Shown here: positions 1-11,174 of the stretch, in pieces
Layout of the letters: every line of letters starts with the position of its first letter
Position numbering within the stretch: the stretch's first letter is position 1
Origin: Isoperla grammatica
Taxonomy: Eukaryota > Arthropoda > Insecta > Plecoptera > Perlodidae
Assembly (NCBI GenBank): GCA_945910005.1
Contig: OX246741.1
Span: 36,794,776 to 36,858,775 of the forward strand
DNA: 64,000 nucleotides
Direction of reading: 5' to 3'
Notes under the pieces: model-generated
What the model was told of the DNA's origin: nothing
What the model saw: only the letters and a program-made list of their open reading frames with translations
Databases searched by the model: none
Program-made: the position numbers and the translations under genes

Positions 1-756
1 GAGTCCACATCAATAATACCAACACACGACAACAGTTTCAAAATTGTCGCTTTAACCGCCATGTTATAAACAAATATTGTTTATTTACGGAAGTAATTTT
101 CTTCGTTTTTACAGTGTTCCACCGATATGATTCGCATTTGCGGACCATTGAAGCTAGATGCACATAGTATGCTGCCGAAATGGCTTTCGCAGTCAGACCT
201 TTCTCACTATGGATTTGGATTTTTGATAGCTATCATAGAATGGCTACAATGACGTGTTATATTTAATGACCTTCACGGCAAACATGCAAATGTTAACAAC
301 GAACTTGGTCGACAAATTAAAAAGCTTTTATTATGATTCTAAAGCGGGTTATTGTATGATTAATTAATAATACATTTTAGATATAGTCTGTATCTACGTT
401 ATGGATATTTCCATACACTGATAGGTTTAATAGTTTATGAATAAGAGCCTATTGAGTAGACCACGGTCGAATGAAATTATGCGGAAATCCATCAACTTGA
501 AGGTTTTAGTTTCTTTAAAGAAAACTTCTTAACGGATTTAAATTATATTTCGTGCCTTTATTAGCAAAGTATCAAGAAATAATATACTTTAGTTATAATG
601 TTGTAACTTGATCCGCCATCTTGTAAAAAAATCGTATGTTTATTATAAAGGTATTTTTTTTTTTTGAAGAGTAATATGATATGCAAATGATTTATTTGAT
701 TTGATTTGATACATTGAAAAAAATCGCTCATCTGTCAACGCGGAGCGTTTTCCTAG
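1..756 (+). mobile_element. Helentron-like non-autonomous element, copy A (5' part outside window)
   Basis: This is the 3' portion of a non-coding element that recurs several times in the first 11 kb. The 3' end has the layout expected of Helitron/Helentron elements: an internal CGCTCATC, then a small hairpin (AACGC-GGA-GCGTT), a few bases, and a terminal CTAG at 753-756 followed by T. Full copies elsewhere begin with GATGAGCG, the inverse complement of that internal CGCTCATC. The element encodes no protein that I recognise. Assignment to Helentron/Helitron2 rests on end structure only. Confidence 0.6.
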
Positions 757-757
757 T

Positions 758-2160
758 TAGATGAGCGTAGCGAAGCGGAGTGAATCTCTCCATACAACTC
801 GATCGGCGCTTTGTCTGTGTGTGTGTGTGTATGTCTGTATGTATGTGCGCTAAATTTTGTTCGTCGCGCACAGGTCAAACGGCTTGACGTATTGGGCTGA
901 AATTTTCGGGCAACGTTCGTGACTACTTAACTCGATGCTGTTAACATAAGCAGCAAAATTCGTCAAGATGCCAACCTACAAAAAATTAATTACCGAAAAA
1001 CAAAATTTGTTTATTTATTTAATTAAATCTAAACTTACACACGGATTTAAATTATGTTTGACTTGTAGGTTCACATCAATGGTACCAACACTCGATAATA
1101 GTTTCAAAATTGTAAGTTCATCCGCCATGTTATAAAAAAATATTGTTTCTTTACGGTAATAATTTTTTCATTTTTACAGTGTTCCACCTATTCATTCGCA
1201 TTTGCGGACTATTGCAGTAAGATGCACATCGTAAACACAAAAAAAGCGGTCGCAATCATACCTTCCTCATTATTATTTGGAATCTCAATAGCGGTCATAG
1301 AATGGCTACAATGACGTAAGATGCCAACATACAAAAAATTAACAACTTAAACACATGTTTTGTTATTTATTTAACTAAATTAAAACTTACACACCGATAT
1401 TAATAATTTTTTATTTGTAAGTCCACATCAATAGTACCAACACACGACAACAGTTTCAAAATTGTAGCTTTAACCGCCATGTTATAAATAAATATTGTTT
1501 ATTCACGGCAGTAATTACCTTCGTTTTTACAGTGTTCAACCGATATGATTCGCATTTGCGGACCATTGAAGTTAGATGCACACAGTATGCTGCCGAAACG
1601 GCTTACGCAGTCAGACCTTTCTTACTATGTATTTGGAATTTTGATAGCTATCATAGAATGGCTACAATGACGTGTTATGTTTTATGACTTTCACGGCAAA
1701 CATGCAGAAAATAACAACAAACTTGGTCGACAATTTAAAAAGCTATTATTATAGTTTAAATGCGAGTTATTGTATGATTAAACAATATTTCATTTTAGAT
1801 ATAGTCTGTATCTACATTATGGAACTTTCCATACACTGATAAATTTAATAGTTTATGAATAAGAGCCTATTGAGTAGACCACGGTCGAATGAAATTATGC
1901 GGAAATCCATCAACTTGAAGGTTTTAATTTCTTTAAAGAAAACTTCTTAACGGATTTAGATAATATTTCGTGCATTTATTAGCAACATATCAAGAAATAA
2001 TATGCTTAAGTTATAAGGTTGTAACTTGATCCGCCATCTTGTAAAAAAATCATTTGTTTATTATAAAGGTATTTTTTTATTTAAAAGATAAGCAAACGAT
2101 TTATTTGATTTGATACATTGAAAAAAATCGCTCATCTGGCAACGCGGAGCGTTTTCCTAG
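758..2160 (+). mobile_element. Helentron-like non-autonomous element, copy B
   Basis: This complete copy starts at TAGATGAGCG and ends with the hairpin plus CTAG at 2157-2160. It lies head-to-tail with copies A and C, separated by only about 3 bases. Just inside the 5' end is a (GT)n/(GTAT)n microsatellite, a position also seen in DINE-1-type elements. A block of about 350 bp beginning AGATGCCAAC occurs twice (from about 965 and 1317), so the body is partly tandemly duplicated. There is no coding capacity. The tandem arrangement fits rolling-circle read-through, which is inference. Confidence 0.62.
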
Positions 2161-2162
2161 TT

Positions 2163-3207
2163 AGATGAGCGTAGCGAAGCGGAGTGAATCTCTCCATACA
2201 ACTCGATCGGCGCTTTGTCTGTGTGTGTGTGTGTTCGCCAAATTTTGTTCGTCGCGCACAGGTCAAACGGCTTGACGGATTCGGCTGAAATTTTAAGTCA
2301 ACACCCGTGACCACTAAACTAAATGCTGTTAACATAATTAGCAAAATCCATCAAGATGCCAACCTACAAAAAATTAATTAGTGAAAAAAATCCAGTTTTA
2401 TTTTTTTTAAATTAAAACTTATGGACAGATTTAAATAATGTTTTAAGTTTATATCCACATTAACAATTTCGACACTGCATAAAAGTTTTGGAATAATAAC
2501 TTTAACCGCCAGTTAGGAAAAAAATATTTAGTTTCTATTTACGGGAATTTACATTGGTTTCTTTACAGTGCTCCACTTATACGATTCTCATTTGAGGACC
2601 ATTGAAGTTAGATGCACATACTATGCATGGCGAATGGCGTGTACAAAGAGACCTTTCTAAAACTACTTTTGGAATCTCGATAACGTTAATAGAATGGCAA
2701 CAATAGCATGGTATGTTTGATGACTTTTAAGGCAAACCTCCAAAATTTAACAACGAACTTTGTCGACGATTTAAATAGCTTTTATTATGGTTTTAATGCG
2801 ATTATTGTATGATTTAACAAAAGCACGTTTTAGGTCTAGCCTGTATCTACATTAGGCAACTTTCTATTTACAGATAAGTTTAATAGTTTATGAATTAGAG
2901 CCTATTTAGCAGAGCACGGTTGAATGAAATTATGCGGTTATCCATTGAAAAATTAACTTGAAGGTTTTAATTTATTTGAAGAAAACTTCTTGACGGATTT
3001 AAATAATATTTCGTGCAGTTATTAGCAACATATCGAGAAATAATATACACAAGTTCTAAGGTTGTAACTTGAACTTGAATCTTTTTAAAAAATCATGTGT
3101 ACATTATAAAGGTATTTTTTTTTTATAAGAGTAATATGATATGCAAATGATATGTTTGATTTACTTTAAAAAAATCGCTCATCTGGCAACGCAGAGCGTT
3201 TTCCTAG
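2163..3207 (+). mobile_element. Helentron-like non-autonomous element, copy C
   Basis: This is a shorter complete copy, with GATGAGCG at the 5' end and hairpin plus CTAG at 3204-3207. It lacks the internal duplication of copy B and is more diverged from copies A, B and D. A 70-codon open frame on its minus strand is repeated in the inverted copy at 9588-9800, but it merely spans the element end and looks non-coding. Confidence 0.6.
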
Positions 3208-3297
3208 TTAGAATATTTTTCTGAGTATTTGATCAAACATTCACGCTTCTATCACAAAACCCCGAATGATTCGTCTAATCCACTACACTATATGACT

Positions 3298-3651
3298 GTT
3301 TGTATGTATGTATGTATGTATGTATGTATGTATGTCTGTATGTGCGCTAAATTTTGTTCGTCGCGCACAGGTCAAACGGCTTGACGTATTTTGCTGAAAT
3401 TTTCGGGCAACGTTCGTGACCACTAAACTCGATGCTGTTAACATAACCAGCAAAATTCTTTAAGATGCCAACCTACAAAAAATTAATTACTGAAAAATAA
3501 AATTTGTTTATTTATTTAATGAAATGAAAACTTACAAACGGATTTAAATAATGTTTCACTTGTAAATTCACATCAACAGTACCAACACTTGACAAAAGTT
3601 TCAAAATTGTAAGTTTATCCGCCATGTTATAAAAAAATATTGTTTATTTAC
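3298..3651 (+). mobile_element. Helentron-like element, copy D, part 1 (before LINE insertion)
   Basis: The sequence resumes the family at the GTAT microsatellite and continues through the conserved GCGCTAAATTTTG block. The GATGAGCG 5' end is missing. At about 3651 it is interrupted by a LINE and continues at 7046. The 90 bases before it (3209-3297) match nothing else that I see. Confidence 0.55.
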
Positions 3652-6600
3652 GACAAACAACAACAAAATGGCGCCTAGCAGGCGTTCACGTATCATTCGC
3701 GCTCTGCAAACTATCACGTTCGTACTATTGTTTTTGTATATTTCAGTGTGCAGTAGTTTGTCAGTGCGTAGGGTAGTGTACTGTGAACCTGAAGATCAAG
3801 TGTCAAGTGCTTCATACCGATGGTTATTCTCTGAGAGGTCTTTTAAGTTTTCGAAGAGTGCACTAGCGGGACTAGCTCTACACAGAAGCCTGCGGCAGCC
3901 TTGCAATACAACGTCAGGGGGAGAGCGGCGTTGCCAGAGTGGACAATCTGCACTGTGGAACATGCTGTTAATATTGTTGCTAGCTGGCGACATAAATGTA
4001 AACCCTGGTCCGCAGACAAACTTAACTACTGTCAACAACAAGGTGTCAATGTACTATCAAAATGTCCGAAGCCTGAAAAATAAATTCTCGGAGTGTGACA
4101 TACACATGACTGATTTCAGTTCGATTGACTTAATTGCACTTAGTGAAACGTGGCTTGTGGATTCAGTTCAGGACGTAGAAATTCCGCTATCGAAATCATT
4201 TAATATATTTCGGCGCGACCGGGCTACCGGCAGTCGGGGAGGGGGCGTACTAATTGCAGTAAATACATCTTGGCCTGCCAAACGACGACCAGATTTGGAA
4301 ACCAACTGTGAAATTTTGTGGGTAGAAATCTCAATGTCTAAAACAAAACTTCTTGTTGGGTGCTACTACAGGCCTCCGACAAGCACTGACAATAACCTAG
4401 AACAATGTTTTCAGTCTACGCTTAACGCCATGCCTAAGGGTCATATCGTATTGTTCGGCGACTTTAATCTGTCCACCAGTTGGACTTCATCAACAACTGG
4501 AGACAACAATAGCAACATGGATGTCTGGTTCATGGATCACTTCATACATGGACTTGGACTTTTTCAACACAACATGCATCCTACGCGCAATATGGCAACA
4601 CTGGACTACGTGCTCGCCAACTTTGAGCCAATGGCCGTAACGCCTGGGAGAAGTTTCTTCACTTCCGACCATACGTCCCTAGACGTCAAGGTGACCTTGC
4701 CGGCTGCCGCGAAGAGGCCGAAAGAGCAAACCCCGCGCGATCTACCCCAGTGGCGGAAGACTAACTGGGCAGCGGTGAATAGCGCTGTGGTGGCTCTTCC
4801 ATGGGATCAGCTGCGCGGGGGCGATCTTGACAACTCAGTGGACTTGTTTACAACCTGGATGTGTGCTGTCATAAAGGAACACGTACCACACCGTTGCCAA
4901 AAGACGAGAAAATTCCCGCAATGGTACAAGAACGACACGTTGTTAGCCCTTAGAAACAAAAACAGTGCATGGAGTCTCTGGAAATATTCTCCAAACAAAC
5001 ATACGCGCCACACATTCGAACACTTACGACGTCTGTCTAAATCACTTCTCAGAAGAGATTATAAAGACCACCTGGCTACTGTAGCATCTGAAGCAACTAA
5101 AAACCCCAAAAGATTTTGGACTCTCATTAACTCAAGGCGTAAGTCCGAGCGGATCCCGAAGGAAGTGACGTTAGATGGCGTAAGCGCTGCAGATGATGAT
5201 AGACCAGAACTCTTTAACGAATACTTTTACAATAGCTTCAATCAACCAGAAAACCCAACAGTGCCTATCACTACACCAGTCAAAAGTGCCTGCACTCATA
5301 CACTGTCTTCTCTGTGTACGACCCCCACGGAAGTTCTGCAACTTATTCGCAAACTACGTCCCAATCGGGCTACGGGATCCGACAACATTGGTGCTGTATT
5401 CCTTCTGAATTGCGGGGCCAACCTTGCTACGCCACTGTCAGAAATATTCAATCTCTGTTTCAACACGGGACGTTTTCCACGCGCTTGGAAGCAAGCAAAT
5501 GTGATTCCCTTGTTTAAATCCGGGAAAAAAACACTGGTGAACTGTTACAGACCTATATCCATACTACCAATACTATCGACAATCTGCGAACGTATTATAC
5601 ACCGGCGTCTTCTGGCATTCACTATTCCACACCTTTCAACTGTTCAGCATGGATTTTTACCGGGAAACTCCTGCTTAAGCAACTTGGCAGTCTTTCAGCA
5701 CGCCGCCGTCGAAGCCATCAACAACAAAGCGCAACTGGACGTCGCTTATGTGGACTTTGCCAAGGCATTCGATTCCGTGAGTCATCGCCATCTACTGTAC
5801 AAGATTTCTCAGCGCTTCGGCATTCACGGTAAACTGTTATCGCTGATAACTGATTTCCTCGACAATCGTACCCAGCGTGTTGTTATAAATGGAGCTTCAT
5901 CTTCTTGGCTTCCCGTTGTCTCCGGTGTGATACAAGGCAGTGTGCTAGGCCCATTGTTTTTTACCCTATTCCTGGATGATCTAGTAGATCATATACCAAG
6001 CGAAGTGTGCAAAGTGCTTCTTTTTGCAGACGACTTTAAACTAATGACAGTTATAAACAAACTTTCGGACGCAATTCATATGCAAAATTCTCTTAATAGT
6101 TTTTCTATGTATTGTGTAGACTGGTGTCTGAAACCAAACCCGTCTAAGTGCACAATTCTTACAATAACACACAGAAAACAACCAATTGACTATTTATATT
6201 ACCTAATGAAGCATCCAATAAGAAGAGTAGACTCCCAGAGGGACCTGGGCGTCATTACAGACTCAAAACTTTTGTTTAAAAAACATGTGGACAAAATCAC
6301 ATCTAAAGCCATGTCCATGTTGGGAATCATCTATAGATTCACTGATATAAATGACCCAGCAGCATTAAGAGCATATTACACGGGATGTACTGTACCAATC
6401 ATCGAATATTGCTCCCCAATATGGGCAATGGCTGCAGACACAAATCTAAAAGCCCTAGATCGAGTAGTCTCATTTTTTCTTGCAATAGTGAAGTATCGAG
6501 TGCCGGCTTTTAAACATTGCACCAAACAGGAAATTATGCAATCTTTAAATATTGACAGCCTTACTTATCGCAGAGTACGATCTGACATGGCTTTCCTGCA

Positions 6601-6915
6601 TCGCATTGTTAACGGTCATGTCAGGTCGGACATTCTTGTGTCGCTGTTTCCGCTCCGAATACCTTCTCGTACAACTCGTCTCACCAAACTATTCCACACT
6701 TCAACCCCCCGCCTATCTATTACCAAAAGATCGCTTTTCTACCGCCTACCTACTACATTTAATTCTTTTCCCCAATCTTCTTCGTATGACATATTTGCTA
6801 ACAACTTAAAATCATTCCTTACCTCAACTCGCCTTTATGTAAACTAGTAGTTAAAAGCAGAGGATGCGCCGGCCGATGCGATTCTCACCTGTATGCATGT
6901 ATTGGTTGTGTGTTT

Positions 6916-6950
<35 letters not shown>

Positions 6951-7017
6951 TATGATGTTATAATGTTACGTTTGAAGGTTTAATGTAAAATGGCTGTATA
7001 GCTGTATTTAAATCCTG

Positions 7018-7045
<28 letters not shown>
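3652..7045 (+). mobile_element. CR1/L2-type non-LTR retrotransposon, apparently full length
   Basis: The element has a very short leader (about 15 bases), one long ORF, a 3' UTR of about 200 bases containing an A-rich run (6921-6948), and a 3' end made of tandem TAAA/AATA units (about 7018-7045). That microsatellite-like 3' terminus is typical of the CR1/L2 group. It sits inside Helentron copy D, so it is younger than that copy. I could not define a convincing target-site duplication. Confidence 0.85.
3668..6847 (+). CDS. CR1/L2-type LINE polyprotein: 2A-like leader, APE endonuclease, reverse transcriptase
   Basis: This intact 1,059-residue ORF would nick target DNA and reverse-transcribe the element RNA at the nick. 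Residues 1-35 are basic then strongly hydrophobic. Residues 108-115 read D-I-N-V-N-P-G-P after a leucine run, which resembles the 2A ribosome-skipping motif (D-V/I-E-x-N-P-G-P) known from several LINEs, but with Asn in place of Glu. The APE/EEP endonuclease follows: QNVRSL near 131, the catalytic Glu in LSETW near 160, a GDFN box, and a C-terminal SDH motif. The reverse transcriptase has the YRPIS, AFDSV and QGSVLG boxes and catalytic FADD at 786-789. There is no RNase H domain or zinc knuckle. The ATG is followed directly by the hydrophobic leader, supporting this start. The lack of stops suggests a recent insertion. Confidence 0.9.
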   Translation: MAPSRRSRIIRALQTITFVLLFLYISVCSSLSVRRVVYCEPEDQVSSASYRWLFSERSFKFSKSALAGLALHRSLRQPCNTTSGGERRCQSGQSALWNMLLILLLAGDINVNPGPQTNLTTVNNKVSMYYQNVRSLKNKFSECDIHMTDFSSIDLIALSETWLVDSVQDVEIPLSKSFNIFRRDRATGSRGGGVLIAVNTSWPAKRRPDLETNCEILWVEISMSKTKLLVGCYYRPPTSTDNNLEQCFQSTLNAMPKGHIVLFGDFNLSTSWTSSTTGDNNSNMDVWFMDHFIHGLGLFQHNMHPTRNMATLDYVLANFEPMAVTPGRSFFTSDHTSLDVKVTLPAAAKRPKEQTPRDLPQWRKTNWAAVNSAVVALPWDQLRGGDLDNSVDLFTTWMCAVIKEHVPHRCQKTRKFPQWYKNDTLLALRNKNSAWSLWKYSPNKHTRHTFEHLRRLSKSLLRRDYKDHLATVASEATKNPKRFWTLINSRRKSERIPKEVTLDGVSAADDDRPELFNEYFYNSFNQPENPTVPITTPVKSACTHTLSSLCTTPTEVLQLIRKLRPNRATGSDNIGAVFLLNCGANLATPLSEIFNLCFNTGRFPRAWKQANVIPLFKSGKKTLVNCYRPISILPILSTICERIIHRRLLAFTIPHLSTVQHGFLPGNSCLSNLAVFQHAAVEAINNKAQLDVAYVDFAKAFDSVSHRHLLYKISQRFGIHGKLLSLITDFLDNRTQRVVINGASSSWLPVVSGVIQGSVLGPLFFTLFLDDLVDHIPSEVCKVLLFADDFKLMTVINKLSDAIHMQNSLNSFSMYCVDWCLKPNPSKCTILTITHRKQPIDYLYYLMKHPIRRVDSQRDLGVITDSKLLFKKHVDKITSKAMSMLGIIYRFTDINDPAALRAYYTGCTVPIIEYCSPIWAMAADTNLKALDRVVSFFLAIVKYRVPAFKHCTKQEIMQSLNIDSLTYRRVRSDMAFLHRIVNGHVRSDILVSLFPLRIPSRTTRLTKLFHTSTPRLSITKRSLFYRLPTTFNSFPQSSSYDIFANNLKSFLTSTRLYVN

Positions 7046-7049
<4 letters not shown>

Positions 7050-8091
7050 CTTCATTTTTACAGTGTTCCACCGATATGATTCGCATTTGTCGCGTTTATG
7101 ACTTTATAAATTTGTCATCAGTCCGATGCAGTTAGATGCACACAGTATACACCAAACATAGCGTACGCAATCATACCTTTCTCAACATTATTTTAAATCT
7201 CGATAGCTATCGTAGAATGGCTACAATGACGTTAGATGCCAACCTACAAAAAATGTATTACTAAAAAACATGTTTTTTTATTTATTGAATTAAATTAAAA
7301 TTTGCACACCGATATTAATGGTTTTTTGCATGTAGGTCCACATCAAGAGTACTAACACTCGACAACAGTTTCGAAATTTTAGTTTTAACCGCCATGTTGT
7401 AAACAAATATTGTTTATTTACGGCTCTAATTTTCTTCATTTTTACAGTGTTCCACCGATATGATTCGCATTTGCGGACCATTCAAGTAAGATGCACATAG
7501 TATGCTGCCAAAATTGCTTACGCAGTCTGACCTTTTTCACTATGTATATGGAATTTTGATAGCTATCATAGAATGGCTACAATGACGTGTTATGTTTTAT
7601 GACTTGCACGCCAAAAATGCAGAAAATAACAACGAACTTTAAAGACAAATTAAAAAGCTTTTATTATGATTTAAATGCGGTTATTATATGATTAAACAAT
7701 GTTACTTTTTAGATATAGTTTGTATCTACATTATGGATCTTCCCATACACTGATAGGTTTAATAGTTTATGAATTAGAGAGTATTGAGTAGACCACGGTG
7801 GAATGAAATTATGCGGAAATCCATTGAAAAATCAACTTAAAGGTTTTAATTTATTTAATGAAAATATCTTAACGGATTTAAATAATATTTCGTGTATTTA
7901 TTAGCAACATATCGAGAAATAATATTCTCAAGTTATAACTAAGTTGTAACTTGATCCGCCATCTTGTAAAAAATCATATGTTTATTATAAAGGTATATTT
8001 TTTTTTTGAAAGAGCAATATGATATGCAAATGATTTATTTGATTTGATACATTGAAAAAAATCGCTCATCTGTCAACGCGGAGCGTTTATC
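7046..8091 (+). mobile_element. Helentron-like element, copy D, part 2 (after LINE insertion)
   Basis: The Helentron-like body resumes at TTTCTTCATTTTTACAGTG and runs to CGCTCATC and the hairpin AACGC-GGA-GCGTT at about 8075-8090. It then diverges without the terminal CTAG. As in copy B, the internal block is duplicated (near 7070 and 7443). A 26-bp unrelated spacer separates it from the right arm of the inverted repeat. Confidence 0.55.
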
Positions 8092-8118
8092 TTGTATTAT
8101 ATTCGTATTATTTATATA

Positions 8119-9769
8119 CTAGGAAAACGCTCTGCGTTGCCAGATGAGCGATTTTTTTAAAGTAAATCAAACATATCATTTGCATACAGGGGTCGAAATT
8201 AACGCTCGCCCGCTCGCCCGAGGCTAGTAAAACTTTGCTCGGGCCAGTAAAAATCTTATTTCACTAGCCCGACGGGCGAGTACGTTTTCCAGAGCTTACA
8301 ATTGCCGTTCAAAAAATCATAATATTTCGCGCCGATCACCTTGCGAGTTTCCAGTCTTGTGTGGGGGCCAGAGGTGTGTATTCAAGTAAAAATATATAGT
8401 AATTTTCATGTGTTTACAGATTGATACAGACTACAGCAGTATATATCTCACGCTAAGTCACAATACATCTTTTTTAATATCATATAATCATATTATTTTC
8501 CATTTACAGTAGAACATACAAAAAATAAAAACCTTTTCATTTAGGCCAACAGGTTTATTATGGTAAACAATAGTTCCCACTCACTCCCTAGTCCCCCATA
8601 AAAACCCGTCAAACCTTTCGAATATTGTGAGTTGTGACCCAAAACTTTCATGTATGAATAATGATCGTTTTACATCAATATAACCTATTTCATTACGGGC
8701 TAGTAAAAATGGTCTCGGGCTAGAGAACTATTGATGCAACTAGCCCGGAGGGCTAGTGGCCAAAAACGTTAATTTCGACCCCTGTTTGCATATCATATTA
8801 CTCTTATAAAAAAAAAATACCTTTATAATGTACACATGATTTTTTAAAAAGATTCAAGTTCAAGTTACAACCTTAGAACTTGTGTATATTATTTCTCGAT
8901 ATGTTGCTAATAACTGCACGAAATATTATTTAAATCCGTCAAGAAGTTTTCTTCAAATAAATTAAAACCTTCAAGTTAATTTTTCAATGGATAACCGCAT
9001 AATTTCATTCAACCGTGCTCTGCTAAATAGGCTCTAATTCATAAACTATTAAACTTATCTGTAAATAGAAAGTTGCCTAATGTAGATACAGGCTAGACCT
9101 AAAACGTGCTTTTGTTAAATCATACAATAATCGCATTAAAACCATAATAAAAGCTATTTAAATCGTCGACAAAGTTCGTTGTTAAATTTTGGAGGTTTGC
9201 CTTAAAAGTCATCAAACATACCATGCTATTGTTGCCATTCTATTAACGTTATCGAGATTCCAAAAGTAGTTTTAGAAAGGTCTCTTTGTACACGCCATTC
9301 GCCATGCATAGTATGTGCATCTAACTTCAATGGTCCTCAAATGAGAATCGTATAAGTGGAGCACTGTAAAGAAACCAATGTAAATTCCCGTAAATAGAAA
9401 CTAAATATTTTTTTCCTAACTGGCGGTTAAAGTTATTATTCCAAAACTTTTATGCAGTGTCGAAATTGTTAATGTGGATATAAACTTAAAACATTATTTA
9501 AATCTGTCCATAAGTTTTAATTTAAAAAAAATAAAACTGGATTTTTTTCACTAATTAATTTTTTGTAGGTTGGCATCTTGATGGATTTTGCTAATTATGT
9601 TAACAGCATTTAGTTTAGTGGTCACGGGTGTTGACTTAAAATTTCAGCCGAATCCGTCAAGCCGTTTGACCTGTGCGCGACGAACAAAATTTGGCGAACA
9701 CACACACACACAGACAAAGCGCCGATCGAGTTGTATGGAGAGATTCACTCCGCTTCGCTACGCTCATCT
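8119..9769 (-). mobile_element. Helentron-like copy C, inverted duplicate, interrupted by the MITE
   Basis: The terminal CTAG hairpin end lies at 8119-8122 on the inverse strand and the GATGAGCG end near 9768. Aside from the MITE it matches the left-arm copy in every block compared. Confidence 0.6.
8187..8784. mobile_element. hAT-type MITE, 598 bp, with perfect TIRs and 8-bp TSD
   Basis: The element begins CAGGGGTCGAAATTAACG and ends with its exact inverse complement, an 18-bp perfect terminal inverted repeat. It is flanked on both sides by TTTGCATA (8179-8186 and 8785-8792), an 8-bp target-site duplication as made by hAT transposases. There is no transposase coding. The ends contain GC-rich CTCGCCCG-type blocks followed by an AT-rich centre. 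It is absent from the matching site in the left arm, which preserves the empty target. Confidence 0.93.
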
Positions 9770-9771
9770 AA

Positions 9772-11174
9772 CTAGGAAAACGCTCCGCGTTGCCAGATGA
9801 GCGATTTTTTTCAATGTATCAAATCAAATAAATCGTTTGCTTATCTTTTAAATAAAAAAATACCTTTATAATAAACAAATGATTTTTTTACAAGATGGCG
9901 GATCAAGTTACAACCTTATAACTTAAGCATATTATTTCTTGATATGTTGCTAATAAATGCACGAAATATTATCTAAATCCGTTAAGAAGTTTTCTTTAAA
10001 GAAATTAAAACCTTCAAGTTGATGGATTTCCGCATAATTTCATTCGACCGTGGTCTACTCAATAGGCTCTTATTCATAAACTATTAAATTTATCAGTGTA
10101 TGGAAAGTTCCATAATGTAGATACAGACTATATCTAAAATGAAATATTGTTTAATCATACAATAACTCGCATTTAAACTATAATAATAGCTTTTTAAATT
10201 GTCGACCAAGTTTGTTGTTATTTTCTGCATGTTTGCCGTGAAAGTCATAAAACATAACACGTCATTGTAGCCATTCTATGATAGCTATCAAAATTCCAAA
10301 TACATAGTAAGAAAGGTCTGACTGCGTAAGCCGTTTCGGCAGCATACTGTGTGCATCTAACTTCAATGGTCCGCAAATGCGAATCATATCGGTTGAACAC
10401 TGTAAAAACGAAGGTAATTACTGCCGTGAATAAACAATATTTATTTATAACATGGCGGTTAAAGCTACAATTTTGAAACTGTTGTCGTGTGTTGGTACTA
10501 TTGATGTGGACTTACAAATAAAAAATTATTAATATCGGTGTGTAAGTTTTAATTTAGTTAAATAAATAACAAAACATGTGTTTAAGTTGTTAATTTTTTG
10601 TATGTTGGCATCTTACGTCATTGTAGCCATTCTATGACCGCTATTGAGATTCCAAATAATAATGAGGAAGGTATGATTGCGACCGCTTTTTTTGTGTTTA
10701 CGATGTGCATCTTACTGCAATAGTCCGCAAATGCGAATGAATAGGTGGAACACTGTAAAAATGAAAAAATTATTACCGTAAAGAAACAATATTTTTTTAT
10801 AACATGGCGGATGAACTTACAATTTTGAAACTATTATCGAGTGTTGGTACCATTGATGTGAACCTACAAGTCAAACATAATTTAAATCCGTGTGTAAGTT
10901 TAGATTTAATTAAATAAATAAACAAATTTTGTTTTTCGGTAATTAATTTTTTGTAGGTTGGCATCTTGACGAATTTTGCTGCTTATGTTAACAGCATCGA
11001 GTTAAGTAGTCACGAACGTTGCCCGAAAATTTCAGCCCAATACGTCAAGCCGTTTGACCTGTGCGCGACGAACAAAATTTAGCGCACATACATACAGACA
11101 TACACACACACACACAGACAAAGCGCCGATCGAGTTGTATGGAGAGATTCACTCCGCTTCGCTACGCTCATCTA
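9772..11174 (-). mobile_element. Helentron-like copy B, inverted duplicate
   Basis: This is the inverse complement of the left-arm copy B, including the 350-bp internal duplication and an identical GT/GTAT microsatellite length. The outer 5' end at 11174 is followed by unrelated single-copy-looking DNA. Confidence 0.6.

Larger units (their letters stand above)
758..3208 (+). repeat. Left arm of a 2,451-bp inverted repeat
   Basis: Position x in this arm pairs with 11932 minus x in the right arm (11326 minus x beyond the MITE insertion). I checked this at both ends, at the microsatellite and around position 2344, and found no net length change over 2,451 bp. All compared blocks were identical, including microsatellite length. 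The arm boundaries coincide exactly with the outer ends of the tandem Helentron-like copies B and C. Confidence 0.9.
8118..11174 (-). repeat. Right arm of the large inverted repeat, carrying a MITE
   Basis: This is the inverse complement of 758-3208. It is longer by exactly 606 bp, equal to the 598-bp MITE plus its 8-bp duplicated target. It consists of copy C in inverse orientation (8119-9769) followed by copy B (9772-11174). The match stops abruptly after CTCATCTA at 11174. Confidence 0.9.

Noticed and set aside
2132..2344. 70-codon frame conserved in both arms (also at 9588-9800)
   Set aside because: Its conservation follows from the identity of the inverted repeat. It spans a transposon terminus and a microsatellite and has no protein-like features.
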